Shown here: piece after piece, positions 34,295 through 43,234 of the stretch
Numbering within the stretch: the stretch's first letter is position 1
Layout: each line of letters opens with the position of its first letter
Source of the DNA: Candidatus Dechloromonas phosphorivorans
Lineage (GTDB): Bacteria; Pseudomonadota; Gammaproteobacteria; Burkholderiales; Rhodocyclaceae
Length of the DNA: 49,814 nt
Direction: 5' to 3'
NCBI GenBank assembly: GCA_016714975.1
Contig: JADKBR010000020.1
Location: forward strand, 1 to 49,814
Translations under genes and position numbers: made by a program
The notes under the pieces: model-generated
What the model saw: the letters and a program-made list of their open reading frames with translations, nothing else
The model's database searches: none
What the model was told of the DNA's origin: nothing

Positions 34295-35702
34295 TAAGAC
34301 CCTTGATGGTCACAAAGGTCTGCATGTCGCCACGGCGGATCAGGAGCGTGATGTTGCTGCCCTTTTCGAACTGCGCCAGCAGTTTGTTGAACTGCTCGAC
34401 CGTCGTGACTTCCGTCGTTGCCCCCTTGCTGATCAGTGCGATGATGATGTCACCGGCGCGCAGATCAGCCCGCGCATTGGCCCCGCGAACGTCCTGGATA
34501 AGCAGGCCGGACGGCATCTTCAACTCCCGCTTTTGCTCGGCCGTCAGTTCGCTGACCACCAGTCCGAGACGATTTGCCTGCTGCTCCGCAGGCTTCCCAC
34601 CCCGGGCCGGGCGGCTGGAAGCCGTCTTTTCTTCCGTCATTTCACCGACAGTTACGGCAATGTCTCGGGTCGCACCTTTGCGCCACACCTGGACTGTCGA
34701 TCGCGTGCCTGGCTTGGTTGCACCGACCAGGCGCGGGAGGTCGGCGGAGGTATTGATCGCCTTGCCATCGAATTTGAGGATGACGTCACCCGGTTCCAGT
34801 CCCGCCTTCTCCGCCGGGCCGCCCTTTTCGACTGCATTGACGACGGCACCCATGGGCTTGCTCAACGCCAGCGACTCCGCCAGTTCCTTGCTGACTTCCT
34901 GAATCACGACCCCAAGGCGCCCACGGCTAACCTTGCCGGAAGCGCGCAACTGGTTCTGGATATCCATCGCAACATCGATAGGAATGGCGAAAGAGACGCC
35001 CATATAGCCACCGCTGCGACTGTAGATCTGCGAATTGATGCCGACCACCTCGCCACGCATGTTGAACAGCGGACCGCCGGAATTGCCGGGATTGATCGCG
35101 ACATCCGTCTGGATGAAGGGGACGTAGTTTTCCTGCGGCAATGAACGGCCCTTGGCGGAAACGATACCCGCCGTCACCGAATTATCGAAACCGAAGGGCG
35201 AACCGATGGCCACAACCCACTCGCCGACCTTGAGCTGCGCCGGGTCCGCCATTTTCACGGCCGGGAGTCCGCTGGCCTCGATCTTCAGCAGCGCGACATC
35301 GGTTCGCTTGTCGGCGCCGATGATCTTCGCCTTGAATTCACGCTTGTCGGTCAGGCGCACCGTCACTTCATCCGCGCCGTCGACGACATGGGCATTGGTC
35401 AGAATATAGCCGTCTTGGCTCATGATGAAGCCTGATCCGAGCGACTTGTTCTCGAACTCGCGCGGCGTGCTGCCTCCCGGTCCCCGGGGAATGAAGCGCT
35501 TGAAGAACTCGAAGGCCGGGTCGCTCTCGTCGAACGGAAAAGGCATTCCCTGGTTGCCGCGCATCACCTGCGTCGTGCTGATATTGACAACGGCCGGTCC
35601 CTGTTTCTCGGCCAGTTCGGTGAAGTCCGGCAGACCGCGCATCTGCGCAAGCGCCATTGACGAAACAAGAAGGAATGACAACAGAGCCAGAAAGCGTTTC
35701 AT
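34284..35702 (-). CDS. mucD: Periplasmic serine protease of the DegP/MucD family
   Basis: The 472-residue HtrA-type protease degrades misfolded envelope proteins. Signal peptide MKRFLALLSFLLVSSMALAQ is at 1-20. The catalytic triad is His in LTNAHVVDGADEV, Asp in KRTDVALLKI and Ser in NPGNSGGPLFN. Two PDZ domains follow (GVVIQEVSKELAESLALSKP onward; the second is RLGLVVSELTAEQKRELKMP onward). ATG 35702 has AGGAGGTG upstream. It follows rseC by 22 bases, in the sigma-E operon. Confidence 0.95.
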   Translation of the reverse strand: MKRFLALLSFLLVSSMALAQMRGLPDFTELAEKQGPAVVNISTTQVMRGNQGMPFPFDESDPAFEFFKRFIPRGPGGSTPREFENKSLGSGFIMSQDGYILTNAHVVDGADEVTVRLTDKREFKAKIIGADKRTDVALLKIEASGLPAVKMADPAQLKVGEWVVAIGSPFGFDNSVTAGIVSAKGRSLPQENYVPFIQTDVAINPGNSGGPLFNMRGEVVGINSQIYSRSGGYMGVSFAIPIDVAMDIQNQLRASGKVSRGRLGVVIQEVSKELAESLALSKPMGAVVNAVEKGGPAEKAGLEPGDVILKFDGKAINTSADLPRLVGATKPGTRSTVQVWRKGATRDIAVTVGEMTEEKTASSRPARGGKPAEQQANRLGLVVSELTAEQKRELKMPSGLLIQDVRGANARADLRAGDIIIALISKGATTEVTTVEQFNKLLAQFEKGSNITLLIRRGDMQTFVTIKGLNGN

Positions 35703-35724
35703 TGGCGTGCACCTCCTGAATTGC

Positions 35725-36162
35725 TTAAGACGAACGGGAAACGATATGGGGACGAATTGCGGAAAAACCAGTACCCGCCGCCGCGCGGCGACGAACATGA
35801 AGAAAGGCGAGCACCAAGCCGGCCAGACTTCCAAGCATCGCGCCTGGATCGTCTCCAAGAAGCATCCCGAGAAGGGCGCCGGCGATGGTTGCGGTCAACG
35901 GCAGAACGTAGGCCAAATTCGCGCTCCGCCGGACACTGTCGGCGGATATCGCGATCGTTACACGATCGCCGACCCTGGCTCCGATTTCGTTGGCGACGCG
36001 ATAGATTTTCGGAGTGGAACAGAACATCTGGGTCAACTGCTGACCGCCGCAGCCCCCCGCTTCGTGGCAGCGCCCGCAACCTCCCCGCTCTACCTCGACC
36101 AGGGCATCGGCTTGGTTGATCTCGCGGACGACGGCGTGGACCGTACTTGGCTCGGAATTCAT
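35725..36162 (-). CDS. rseC: SoxR-reducing system protein RseC/MucC
   Basis: The 145-residue inner-membrane protein has two transmembrane helices (about 80-120: LAYVLPLTATIAGALLGMLL and MLGSLAGLVLAFL) and an N-terminal Cys cluster CGRCHEAGGCGG that is typical of the family and may bind an Fe-S cluster. In other bacteria RseC modulates sigma-E signalling and helps reduce SoxR. The ATG at 36162 lies three bases after the rpoE stop; an alternative TTG is directly before it. The gene follows rpoE immediately, without rseA or rseB between. Confidence 0.9.
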   Translation of the reverse strand: MNSEPSTVHAVVREINQADALVEVERGGCGRCHEAGGCGGQQLTQMFCSTPKIYRVANEIGARVGDRVTIAISADSVRRSANLAYVLPLTATIAGALLGMLLGDDPGAMLGSLAGLVLAFLHVRRRAAAGTGFSAIRPHIVSRSS

Positions 36163-36165
36163 CAA

Positions 36166-36776
36166 TTACCAGCGGCGATCCGGCGCGAGATCGAGCAGAG
36201 GCCGCAACTTCAGTGCGACCGCCTCACGGGCGCGGAAAATTCGCGAGCGCACGGTACCGATCGGGCAATTCATCATGTCCGCGATTTCCTCGTAGGACAG
36301 TCCGTCAATTTCACGCAGGACGATCGCCCTGCGCAACTCCTCGGGCAGTGCGTCGATGGCGGAATTGACGGTTTCCCCGATCTGCTTCGACATCAGAAGA
36401 CTCTCGGGGTGTTGATATCGCGCAATTGATCGGCGGAGTCGAAAGTCTCGGCTTCCTCGCTGTCGAACTGGGTCGACGTCGGCGCGCGCCGGCCTTGGGC
36501 AACCAGATAATTCTTGGCCGTATTGATACCGATGCGGTACAGCCAGGTGTAGAAAGCGCTGTCGCCACGAAACGACGGTAACGCCCTATAGGCCTTGATG
36601 AAGGCTTCCTGCGTCACATCCTCGACTTCGGCGGCATCACGGACGAAACGCGACAGCAGCCTTCCCAGCTTGCGCTGGTACTTGCTCACCAACTGGTCGA
36701 ACGCTTGTCGATCGCCAGCCTGCGCCCGCTCAACCAGTATCTGGTCGATCTCGCGCTCACTAGTCACCTCTTGCAT
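36166..36776 (-). CDS. rpoE: RNA polymerase sigma factor RpoE/AlgU (frameshifted as written)
   Basis: The ECF sigma factor directs the envelope-stress response. Region 2 is EREIDQILVERAQAGDRQAF onward with FRGDSAFYTWLYRIGINTAK, read in one frame. Region 4, MSKQIGETVNSAIDALPEEL onward with MNCPIGTVRSRIFRAREAVA, reads in the next. Restoring one C in the run at 36406-36409 gives NTPESLLMSKQIGETV and about 203 residues. The start ATG has no strong ribosome site. It is divergent from nadB, as in many Proteobacteria, and leads an rpoE-rseC-mucD group. Confidence 0.92.
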
Positions 36777-36936
36777 GGTCTGTCGGAAGCTTTCCGGTCT
36801 GTTTGTCGAGCGGAGTATAGCCCAGCCGCATTCCTCGGGCAGCGGTGTATTGCCTCTTAATTGTGACCATCCGTAACGGCAGGAATCATTTCGCGCATGA
36901 TATATTTACCTAAAGCAATTCCGCCAGGGCAGAGCG

Positions 36937-38514
36937 TTGCACAATTTCGATGTCCTAATCATCGGCAGTGGTCTGGCCGGCCAGGTAGCCGCGCTTCGAC
37001 TGGCCGGACATTGCCGGGTGGTCCTTGTCAGCAAACGGGGTCTGGAGGACTCCGCATCGGGCTGGGCGCAGGGTGGTATTGCCGCTGTTCTCGACGGCCA
37101 TGACTCGATCGAAGCCCATATCCAGGACACTCTGGTCGCCGGTGCCTGGCTGAATGATGAGAAGGCAACACGCTTCGTTGTCGAGAATGGGCGCCGTGCC
37201 ATCGAATGGCTGATTGCCCAAGGTGTTCCCTTCACGCAGGATGCGTCCGGATATCACCTGACGCGCGAAGGTGGACACAGCAATCGTCGGGTCATCCACG
37301 TTGCTGATGCAACAGGAGCGGCGGTTCAGGAAACACTGACCCGACAGGTGCGTGCCGCACCCAATATCAAGGTTCTCGAAAACCATATCGCCATCGATCT
37401 GATTACCGGCGCCAAGCTGGGAACCGGTGAGAAGCGCTGTTTCGGAGCACACGTGCTGGATAACCGAAGTGGTGATGTCATCACCATCGCCGCAACCAAC
37501 ACTCTGATCGCGACGGGCGGCGCCGGCAAGGTTTATCTGTACACGACCAATCCAGACACCTCCACGGGTGACGGGGTGGCGATGGCTTGGCGAGCGGGTT
37601 GCCGGGTAGCCAACATGGAGTTCATCCAGTTTCACCCGACCTGCCTGTACCACCCGCAAGCCAAGTCCTTCCTGATTTCCGAAGCGGTGCGTGGCGAAGG
37701 CGGCGTGCTCCGATTGCCCGATGGCACCCGCTTCATGCCAAGGCATGACGAGCGGGCCGAACTCGCACCGCGTGACATCGTCGCTCGCGCCATCGACTTC
37801 GAAATGAAAAAGCGTGGGCTGGACTGCGTCTATCTGGACATCACCCACAAGGGCGAGGAATTCATCCGGGCGCATTTCCCGAATATCCATGCGCGTTGCC
37901 TCGAACTGGGCATCGATATCGCCAGCGAGCCGATTCCCGTCGTCCCCGCGGCCCACTATACGTGCGGCGGCATCATCAGCGACCTGCGCGGGCGCACTGA
38001 CGTCAAGGGCCTCTATGCTGCCGGTGAAGCTTCCTGCACTGGCCTCCATGGCGCCAATCGCCTGGCTTCGAACTCGCTGCTCGAATGCCTGGTTTTTGCG
38101 GAAGCTGCGGTCAACGATATTCTCGGCCGAAAAACCAGCGTGTCGCCACGGTTGCCGCAATGGGATGAAAGCCGCGTCACCAATGCCGACGAGGAGGTAG
38201 TCATATCCCACAACTGGGACGAATTGCGCCGCTTCATGTGGGACTACGTCGGCATTGTCCGCACCACGAAGCGGCTGAAGCGGGCTCAGAATCGCATCCG
38301 CTTGCTGAAGTGGGAGATCGAGGAGTTCTACGCCAATTTCCGGGTCAGTCATGACCTGATCGAACTGCGCAATCTGGTCGTCACCGCCGACCTGATCATC
38401 CGTTGCGCCATGCGACGGAAGGAGAGCCGTGGCCTGCACTTCTCGCGCGACTATCCGGCAACGCTTCCGCAGGCGAAAAGCACGATTCTCAGAGGGCGCC
38501 GGAAACGTCGCTGA
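36937..38514 (+). CDS. nadB: L-aspartate oxidase
   Basis: The 525-residue flavoenzyme oxidises L-aspartate to iminoaspartate, the first step of de novo NAD synthesis, with O2 or fumarate as acceptor. The FAD dinucleotide loop is VLIIGSGLAGQVAALR at the N-terminus. The family motifs HLTREGGHSNRRVIHVADAT and TGGAGKVYLYTTNPDTSTGD are intact, with the succinate-dehydrogenase-like active site HPTCLYHP and ACTGLHGANR-like SCTGLHGANRLASNSLLE. The start is a TTG, which gives the usual short lead before the FAD loop. Its last 26 bases overlap the convergent ygfX gene. Confidence 0.96.
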   Translation: MHNFDVLIIGSGLAGQVAALRLAGHCRVVLVSKRGLEDSASGWAQGGIAAVLDGHDSIEAHIQDTLVAGAWLNDEKATRFVVENGRRAIEWLIAQGVPFTQDASGYHLTREGGHSNRRVIHVADATGAAVQETLTRQVRAAPNIKVLENHIAIDLITGAKLGTGEKRCFGAHVLDNRSGDVITIAATNTLIATGGAGKVYLYTTNPDTSTGDGVAMAWRAGCRVANMEFIQFHPTCLYHPQAKSFLISEAVRGEGGVLRLPDGTRFMPRHDERAELAPRDIVARAIDFEMKKRGLDCVYLDITHKGEEFIRAHFPNIHARCLELGIDIASEPIPVVPAAHYTCGGIISDLRGRTDVKGLYAAGEASCTGLHGANRLASNSLLECLVFAEAAVNDILGRKTSVSPRLPQWDESRVTNADEEVVISHNWDELRRFMWDYVGIVRTTKRLKRAQNRIRLLKWEIEEFYANFRVSHDLIELRNLVVTADLIIRCAMRRKESRGLHFSRDYPATLPQAKSTILRGRRKRR

Positions 38515-38923
38515 CGACAGCACGCCAGCGCAGCCATACCCGCAGGCGTCGAAACTCCTCCGGGGCGACAGAATCTGGGGCAACGACCAGGAGCCACGCA
38601 TCATCCTCGATGGCAAGGCGAAGTACGGTCAGCCAAGGATGCACCGTCGCACCGGGCAGAAGGTGCGCAGGGACAAAACCAGACTCTCCGATTGCCTGGC
38701 AAGTGAGGTGCCCGTCGCAGTCGATGCGCAGGGCTTCGACCCGCGGCGACAGGGCTCGGATAACCTGGATCGCCACCAATGCCGTAACGGCCCCCAGCAT
38801 GATCCGAATCTGCAGTGGCCAGGGCATGGCTGAAACTGCCAAGAGCCCTATAAGTGCCACCGCAACCACCATACCACCCAGAAGGCGCGAACGGCGCAGC
38901 CTGACAACTATCGGAAACTGCAC
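38489..38923 (-). CDS. YgfX/CptA-like membrane protein
   Basis: The 144-residue protein has an Arg-rich N-terminus (RLRRSRLLGG), two transmembrane helices (about 15-35 and 38-58) and a soluble C-terminal part with VHPWLTVLRLAIEDDAWLLV and FRRLRVWLRWR, the pattern of the YgfX (DUF1434) family. In E. coli YgfX pairs with SdhE; no SdhE lies next to it here. In betaproteobacteria it often sits between nadB and fabF, as here. It starts 35 bases after fabF on the same strand and converges with nadB. Confidence 0.8.
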   Translation of the reverse strand: MQFPIVVRLRRSRLLGGMVVAVALIGLLAVSAMPWPLQIRIMLGAVTALVAIQVIRALSPRVEALRIDCDGHLTCQAIGESGFVPAHLLPGATVHPWLTVLRLAIEDDAWLLVVAPDSVAPEEFRRLRVWLRWRAVVSDVSGAL

Positions 38924-38958
38924 CGTTGATTTCTAGCCATCCCTGGCATTAGGCTAAA

Positions 38959-40200
38959 TCAGACCCGCTTGAACACGACCGTACCGTTGGTGCCACCGAA
39001 ACCGAAAGAATTCGATAGCGCGGCATCGATCTTCATCGGACGCGCCTGGTTGGCACAGTAGTCGAGGTCGCAGCGCTCGTCCTGGTTGAAGATGTTGATG
39101 GTCGGCGGCGAAATCTGGTCATGGATCGCCAGCGCGGTAAAGACCGCTTCAATACCGCCGGCAGCACCGAGCAGGTGACCGGTCATCGACTTGGTCGAAT
39201 TGACCACGACATTCTTGGCCGCGGCGCCGAAAGTGCTCTTGACCGCCATCGTCTCGGCCACATCGCCAAGCGGCGTCGACGTGCCGTGAGCATTGACATA
39301 CTGGATATCGGCGGCAGACAGTCCGGCATTCCTGAGCGCAGCCAGCATGCAGCGCCGAGCGCCGTCACCGTTTTCTGCCGGCTGGGTCATGTGATAGGCA
39401 TCGGCGCTCATCCCGAAACCGGCAACTTCGGCATAGATCTTCGCGCCACGCGCCTTGGCATGCTCGTACTCTTCGAGCACCATGCAGCCGGCGCCTTCGC
39501 CAAGCACAAAGCCGTCGCGATCCCTGTCCCAAGGTCGGCTGGCGGTCGTCGGATCCTCATTGCGGGTTGAAAGCGCACGAGCCGCACAGAAACCGCCCAT
39601 GCCAAGCGGCGAAACCGTCGATTCGGCACCGCCAGCGACCATGATGTCGGCGTCTCCGTACTCGATGATGCGTGCCGCATCGCCAATCGAGTGGGTGCCC
39701 GTCGAGCAGGCTGTCACCAGCGCAATATTGGGCCCCTTGAAGCCGTACATGATCGACAGGTTGCCGGAAATCATGTTGATGATCGACCCCGGAACGAAGA
39801 ATGGGGATACCTTGCGGACACCGCCGGCATTGTATTCGTCCTTGGTCACTTCGATCAGCGGCAGGCCGCCGATGCCAGAGCCGATCGACACCCCTGCCCG
39901 CTCGAGATCGACTGAATTGTCCTGATCCAGGCCAGCATCGCGCACCGCCTGGATGCCTGCCGCCATGCCGAAATGGATGAAATGATCCATGCGGCGCGCG
40001 TCCTTGGCTGAAATATAGCTGGTGATATCGAAATTCCTCACCTCGCCAGCAATGTGTACCGGGAAAGTGGATGTATCGAACTTGGTGACTTGAGCAATAC
40101 CGGAGCGGCCTTCCAGAATGTTCTGCCAGGCTTCCGCGACGGTGTTGCCGACCGGGCTAACAACACCAAGTCCGGTGATTACGACTCTGCGACGTGTCAA
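38959..40200 (-). CDS. fabF: Beta-ketoacyl-ACP synthase II
   Basis: The 413-residue enzyme condenses malonyl-ACP with acyl-ACP in fatty-acid elongation, favouring palmitoleoyl-ACP. The catalytic Cys is in TACSTGTHSIGDA, and the two His are in NAHGTSTPLGD and MTGHLLGAAGG. It ends NSFGFGGTNGTVVFKRV. The TTG at 40200 is taken as start because GGAG lies six bases before it and LTRRRVVITGLGVVSP is the usual N-terminus; an ATG at 40227 would add nine residues. It lies downstream of acpP with a strong hairpin between. Confidence 0.95.
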   Translation of the reverse strand: MTRRRVVITGLGVVSPVGNTVAEAWQNILEGRSGIAQVTKFDTSTFPVHIAGEVRNFDITSYISAKDARRMDHFIHFGMAAGIQAVRDAGLDQDNSVDLERAGVSIGSGIGGLPLIEVTKDEYNAGGVRKVSPFFVPGSIINMISGNLSIMYGFKGPNIALVTACSTGTHSIGDAARIIEYGDADIMVAGGAESTVSPLGMGGFCAARALSTRNEDPTTASRPWDRDRDGFVLGEGAGCMVLEEYEHAKARGAKIYAEVAGFGMSADAYHMTQPAENGDGARRCMLAALRNAGLSAADIQYVNAHGTSTPLGDVAETMAVKSTFGAAAKNVVVNSTKSMTGHLLGAAGGIEAVFTALAIHDQISPPTINIFNQDERCDLDYCANQARPMKIDAALSNSFGFGGTNGTVVFKRV

Positions 40201-40224
40201 GGGGAACTCCGAATGCAAATGCGG

Positions 40225-40250
40225 CAAGGCCGGCCATGGGGCCGGCCTTG
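40225..40250 (-). promoter_or_regulatory. Intercistronic hairpin between acpP and fabF
   Basis: CAAGGCCGGCC and GGCCGGCCTTG form a perfect 11-bp GC-rich stem with loop ATGG. There is no T-run after it in either direction. It begins 22 bases past the acpP stop and ends about 25 bases before the fabF start codon, so it may set the acpP:fabF mRNA ratio or protect the acpP 3' end. Confidence 0.75.
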
Positions 40251-40272
40251 TCGCGGAATCAAGCGAGATGAA

Positions 40273-40508
40273 TTACGCCTTGTTGGCCAGAATGAAGTCA
40301 ACCGCCTGCTGGACCGTGGTGATCTTCTCGGCCTGCTCGTCGGGGATTTCGCACTCGAATTCTTCCTCAAGCGCCATGACAAGTTCGACGGTATCCAGGG
40401 AATCCGCCCCAAATCATCCACAAAGGAGGACTCGTTCTTGATGTCCGCTTCGTTCACGCCAAGTTGTTCGGCGACGATCTTCTTGACGCGCTCTACGATG
40501 TTATCCAT
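40273..40508 (-). CDS. acpP: Acyl carrier protein (frameshifted as written)
   Basis: The small acidic protein carries fatty-acid intermediates on 4'-phosphopantetheine. The N-terminus MDNIVERVKKIVAEQLGVNE and FVDDLG read in one frame; the rest reads in another. Adding one G (C on the plus strand, run at 40407-40410) gives GADSLDTVELVMALEEEFEC, with the attachment Ser in DSLD, and the end AVDFILANKA, 78 residues. ACP is essential and abundant, so the shift is almost surely a homopolymer error. It sits between fabG and fabF as usual. Confidence 0.95.
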
Positions 40509-40583
40509 TACAAAAACTCCTTCCCTCTTGGGGGTTCGTAAAAAAACGTTGATAGTTTACCAAAAGCGGGGGCTTCAAGGAAA

Positions 40584-41324
40584 TCAATCCATAAACATAC
40601 CGCCATTCACATGTACCGTGGTCCCCGTCACATAGGCCGCTGCCGGAGACACCAGGAAGCCAACGGCGCCGGCGACATCTTCTGGCGTACCGGCCCGGCC
40701 AAGCGGAATGGTCGCCAGCATGGCCTGCCTTTGGTCTTCGGTCAATGCGTGCGTCATGTCCGTGGCGATAAAGCCCGGTGCAACGCAGTTGACCGTAATG
40801 TTGCGACTACCCAGCTCCCGTGCCAGCGAACGGGTCATGCCCGCAACCCCCGCCTTGGCGGCACAGTAGTTCGCTTGACCCGGATTCCCCGAATAGCCGA
40901 CAACCGAGGTTATATTGACGATACGCCCGAAGCGCGCCTTCATCATTCCGCGCATGACGCCGCGCGAAAGACGGAAAACCGCCTTCAGGTTGGTATCGAT
41001 GACCGCATCCCATTCATCGTCACCCAAGCGCATCGCCAGGTTGTCCCGCGTAATGCCGGCATTGTTGACGAGGACGGCAATCGGCCCGAAATCCCTGGCA
41101 ATGGTGGAAAGTAGGGAATCAATCTGTTGTGAGTCGCACACTTCAAGGACGGCGCCCTTTCCTTTCAGGCCCGCTTCGATCAGGTAGGCGGAAATATCCG
41201 CAGCGCCGTTGTCGCTGGTTGCGGTTCCGATAACGGTCGCTCCCTGCTTCCCGAGTTCAAGGGCGATGGCACGGCCAATCCCGCGCGTTGCGCCGGTGAC
41301 CAGGGCGATCTTGTCGTTCAGCAT
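40584..41324 (-). CDS. fabG: 3-oxoacyl-ACP reductase
   Basis: The 246-residue NADPH-dependent SDR reduces beta-ketoacyl-ACP. The cofactor loop is TGATRGIGRAIA, NNAG is in VLVNNAGITRDNL, and the catalytic Ser-Tyr-Lys are in NITSVVGYSGNPGQANYCAAK. The C-terminus TGTTVHVNGGMFMD is typical for FabG. It follows fabD by three bases and precedes acpP by 75, so it belongs to the fab operon. Confidence 0.97.
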   Translation of the reverse strand: MLNDKIALVTGATRGIGRAIALELGKQGATVIGTATSDNGAADISAYLIEAGLKGKGAVLEVCDSQQIDSLLSTIARDFGPIAVLVNNAGITRDNLAMRLGDDEWDAVIDTNLKAVFRLSRGVMRGMMKARFGRIVNITSVVGYSGNPGQANYCAAKAGVAGMTRSLARELGSRNITVNCVAPGFIATDMTHALTEDQRQAMLATIPLGRAGTPEDVAGAVGFLVSPAAAYVTGTTVHVNGGMFMD

Positions 41325-41327
41325 GGC

Positions 41328-42254
41328 TTACTCCAGGCCCAGGTTGGCATCGATGGCCCCGGAATCCGCCAACGCCACGCCGGTAACACCGTCGGCGCAG
41401 CGTTTGGTCAAGCCGGCCAGCACTTTGCCTGGCCCGCACTCTGCCACGGTCGACACACGCATGGTGGCCATTTTCTGTATGGTCTCGACCCAGCGTACCG
41501 GGCTATAGGCCTGCCGGACCAGCGCATCCTTGATACGTTCCGGATCTTTCTCGATAGCGACATCGACATTGTTGATCACCGGCAGGGTTGGCACCCGGAA
41601 GTTCAGTTCGGCCAGACGTGCCGCCAGCTTGTCGGCGGCAGGACGAATAAGCGAGGAGTGAAACGGCGCGGAAACAGGCAGCGCCTTGGCCATCTTGGCA
41701 CCATGTGCCTTGCAGGTTTCCATGGCTCGTTCGACCGCCGCCTTGTGCCCGGCAATGACCGTCTGGCCGTTCGCGTTGAAATTGACAGGCTCGACCACTT
41801 CGCCTTGGGCTGCCTCGCCACAGGCGGCGACGATCCCGGCATCGTCCAGGCCCAGGATGGCCGCCATAGCGCCTGTCCCGAACGGAACGGCTTCCTGCAT
41901 CGCTACCGCACGTAGCCGGACGAGTGGGACAGCATCCTTGAGCGCGATAACGCCGGCGGCAACCAGCGCCGAATACTCGCCCAGACTGTGACCAGCAACG
42001 ACAGCGGGCTGGCGACCACCTTTCTCCAGCCACAGTCGCCAGACCGCGATGCCGGCAGTCAGCATGACCGGTTGCGTATTGACCGTCTGGGCAAGGAGCT
42101 CCGCAGGGCCTTCGGCGACCATCGCCCACAGGTCTTCGCCGAGTGCACCAGAAGCCTCGTCGAAGGTGGCGCGTACCACGGCGGCACCGCCATAGGCAGC
42201 CATCATGCCCACGCTCTGCGAGCCCTGGCCTGGAAATACGATAGCAAAAGCCAT
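41328..42254 (-). CDS. fabD: Malonyl-CoA--ACP transacylase
   Basis: The 308-residue enzyme loads malonate from CoA onto ACP. It starts MAFAIVFPGQGSQSVGMMAA, with the nucleophile Ser in GHSLGEYSALVAAG and the catalytic His in PVSAPFHSSLIRPA. ATG 42254 is fixed by the FPGQGSQ N-terminus. It lies between fabH (19 bases) and fabG (three bases) on the same strand. Confidence 0.97.
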   Translation of the reverse strand: MAFAIVFPGQGSQSVGMMAAYGGAAVVRATFDEASGALGEDLWAMVAEGPAELLAQTVNTQPVMLTAGIAVWRLWLEKGGRQPAVVAGHSLGEYSALVAAGVIALKDAVPLVRLRAVAMQEAVPFGTGAMAAILGLDDAGIVAACGEAAQGEVVEPVNFNANGQTVIAGHKAAVERAMETCKAHGAKMAKALPVSAPFHSSLIRPAADKLAARLAELNFRVPTLPVINNVDVAIEKDPERIKDALVRQAYSPVRWVETIQKMATMRVSTVAECGPGKVLAGLTKRCADGVTGVALADSGAIDANLGLE

Positions 42255-42273
42255 ACTCTTCCTCTCTCCTGGA

Positions 42274-43234
42274 TCAGAATTCGAGCAGGGTCGCGCCCCA
42301 CGTGAAGCCGCCGCCGACACCTTCCAGCAGAACTTTTTGACCGCGGCGAATGCGCCCGTCACGAACTGCCTCGTCGAGCGCCAGCGGGACGGAAGCGGCC
42401 GATGTATTGCCGTGGCGATCCACCGTAACGATTACCTTGCTGCGGTCAACACCAAGCTTCTTGGCCGTTGCGTCCAGAATTCGGATGTTTGCCTGATGCG
42501 GAATCAGCCAGTCGACCGTGCTGGTCTCGACACCCGCTTCCTGACATACCTCTGCGGCAACTTCCGAAAGTACTCGCACGGCAAACTTGAAGACAGCCTG
42601 ACCATCCATGCGCAGGAACGGATCGCCAGTTACCTGGCCACCACAAACCTGACCCGGGACGTTCAGGATGCCGTTCTGGCTGCCGTCAGCATGCAGTGCC
42701 GAGGCAAGAATCCCTGGGTTGTCGGCAGCTTCAAGCACGACCGCGCCCGCCCGTCGCCAAACAGCACGCAAGTGCCACGATCATTCCAGTCGAGAATCCG
42801 CGAAAACACTTCGGCGCCGATCACCAGCGCTTTGCTGTGACTGCCCGAACGAATGAACTTTCGGCAATTCCCAGAGCATAGACAAAGCCGCTGCAGACCG
42901 CCTGGACGTCGAACGCGGCAGCGCCCTTGCGGCTGCCCAACTTGTTCTGGATCAGACAGGCCGTACTCGGAAAGATGAAATCCGGAGTCGATGTCGCAAC
43001 GATGATCAGGTCGATATCGCTGGCCGCAACACCGGCCATTTCCAGCGCATGCTGCGCAGCGACCAGACCCAGCTCGCTGGAGGTCGTTCCCGGCGTCGCC
43101 AGGAAGCGACTGCGGATGCCGGTCCGCGAGACAATCCACTCGTCACTCGTGTCGACACCGCGCGCCGCCAGATCGTCATTGCTGACAGGCTTGCCAGGAA
43201 GGCAGCTGCCGGTGCCCGTCACCCTTGCGTACAT
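42274..43234 (-). CDS. fabH: Beta-ketoacyl-ACP synthase III (two frameshifts as written)
   Basis: FabH starts fatty-acid synthesis by condensing acetyl-CoA with malonyl-ACP. Three frames must be joined: residues to YALGIAES with the catalytic Cys in VQAVCSGFVYAL; then FIRSGSHSKALVIGAEVFSR to LFGDG; then AGAVVLEAADNPG to the end, with His in IPHQANIRILDA and Asn in HGNTSAASVPLALDE. One missing base each in the T3 run at 42859-42861 and the C3 run at 42750-42752 explains both shifts and gives about 320 residues. The ATG follows the plsX stop directly. Confidence 0.93.

Noticed and set aside
36955..38616. 553-codon minus-strand frame opposite nadB
   Set aside because: nadB on the plus strand has all its family motifs; this is its antisense frame.
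38489..38923. YgfX as half of a toxin-antitoxin pair
   Set aside because: No SdhE-like partner lies next to it, and the nadB-ygfX-fabF placement is a conserved housekeeping context.
42274..43234. fabH as a true pseudogene or as a programmed frameshift gene
   Set aside because: No slippery heptamer or stimulatory structure is evident, and both shifts are cured by one base in short runs, as in other essential genes here.
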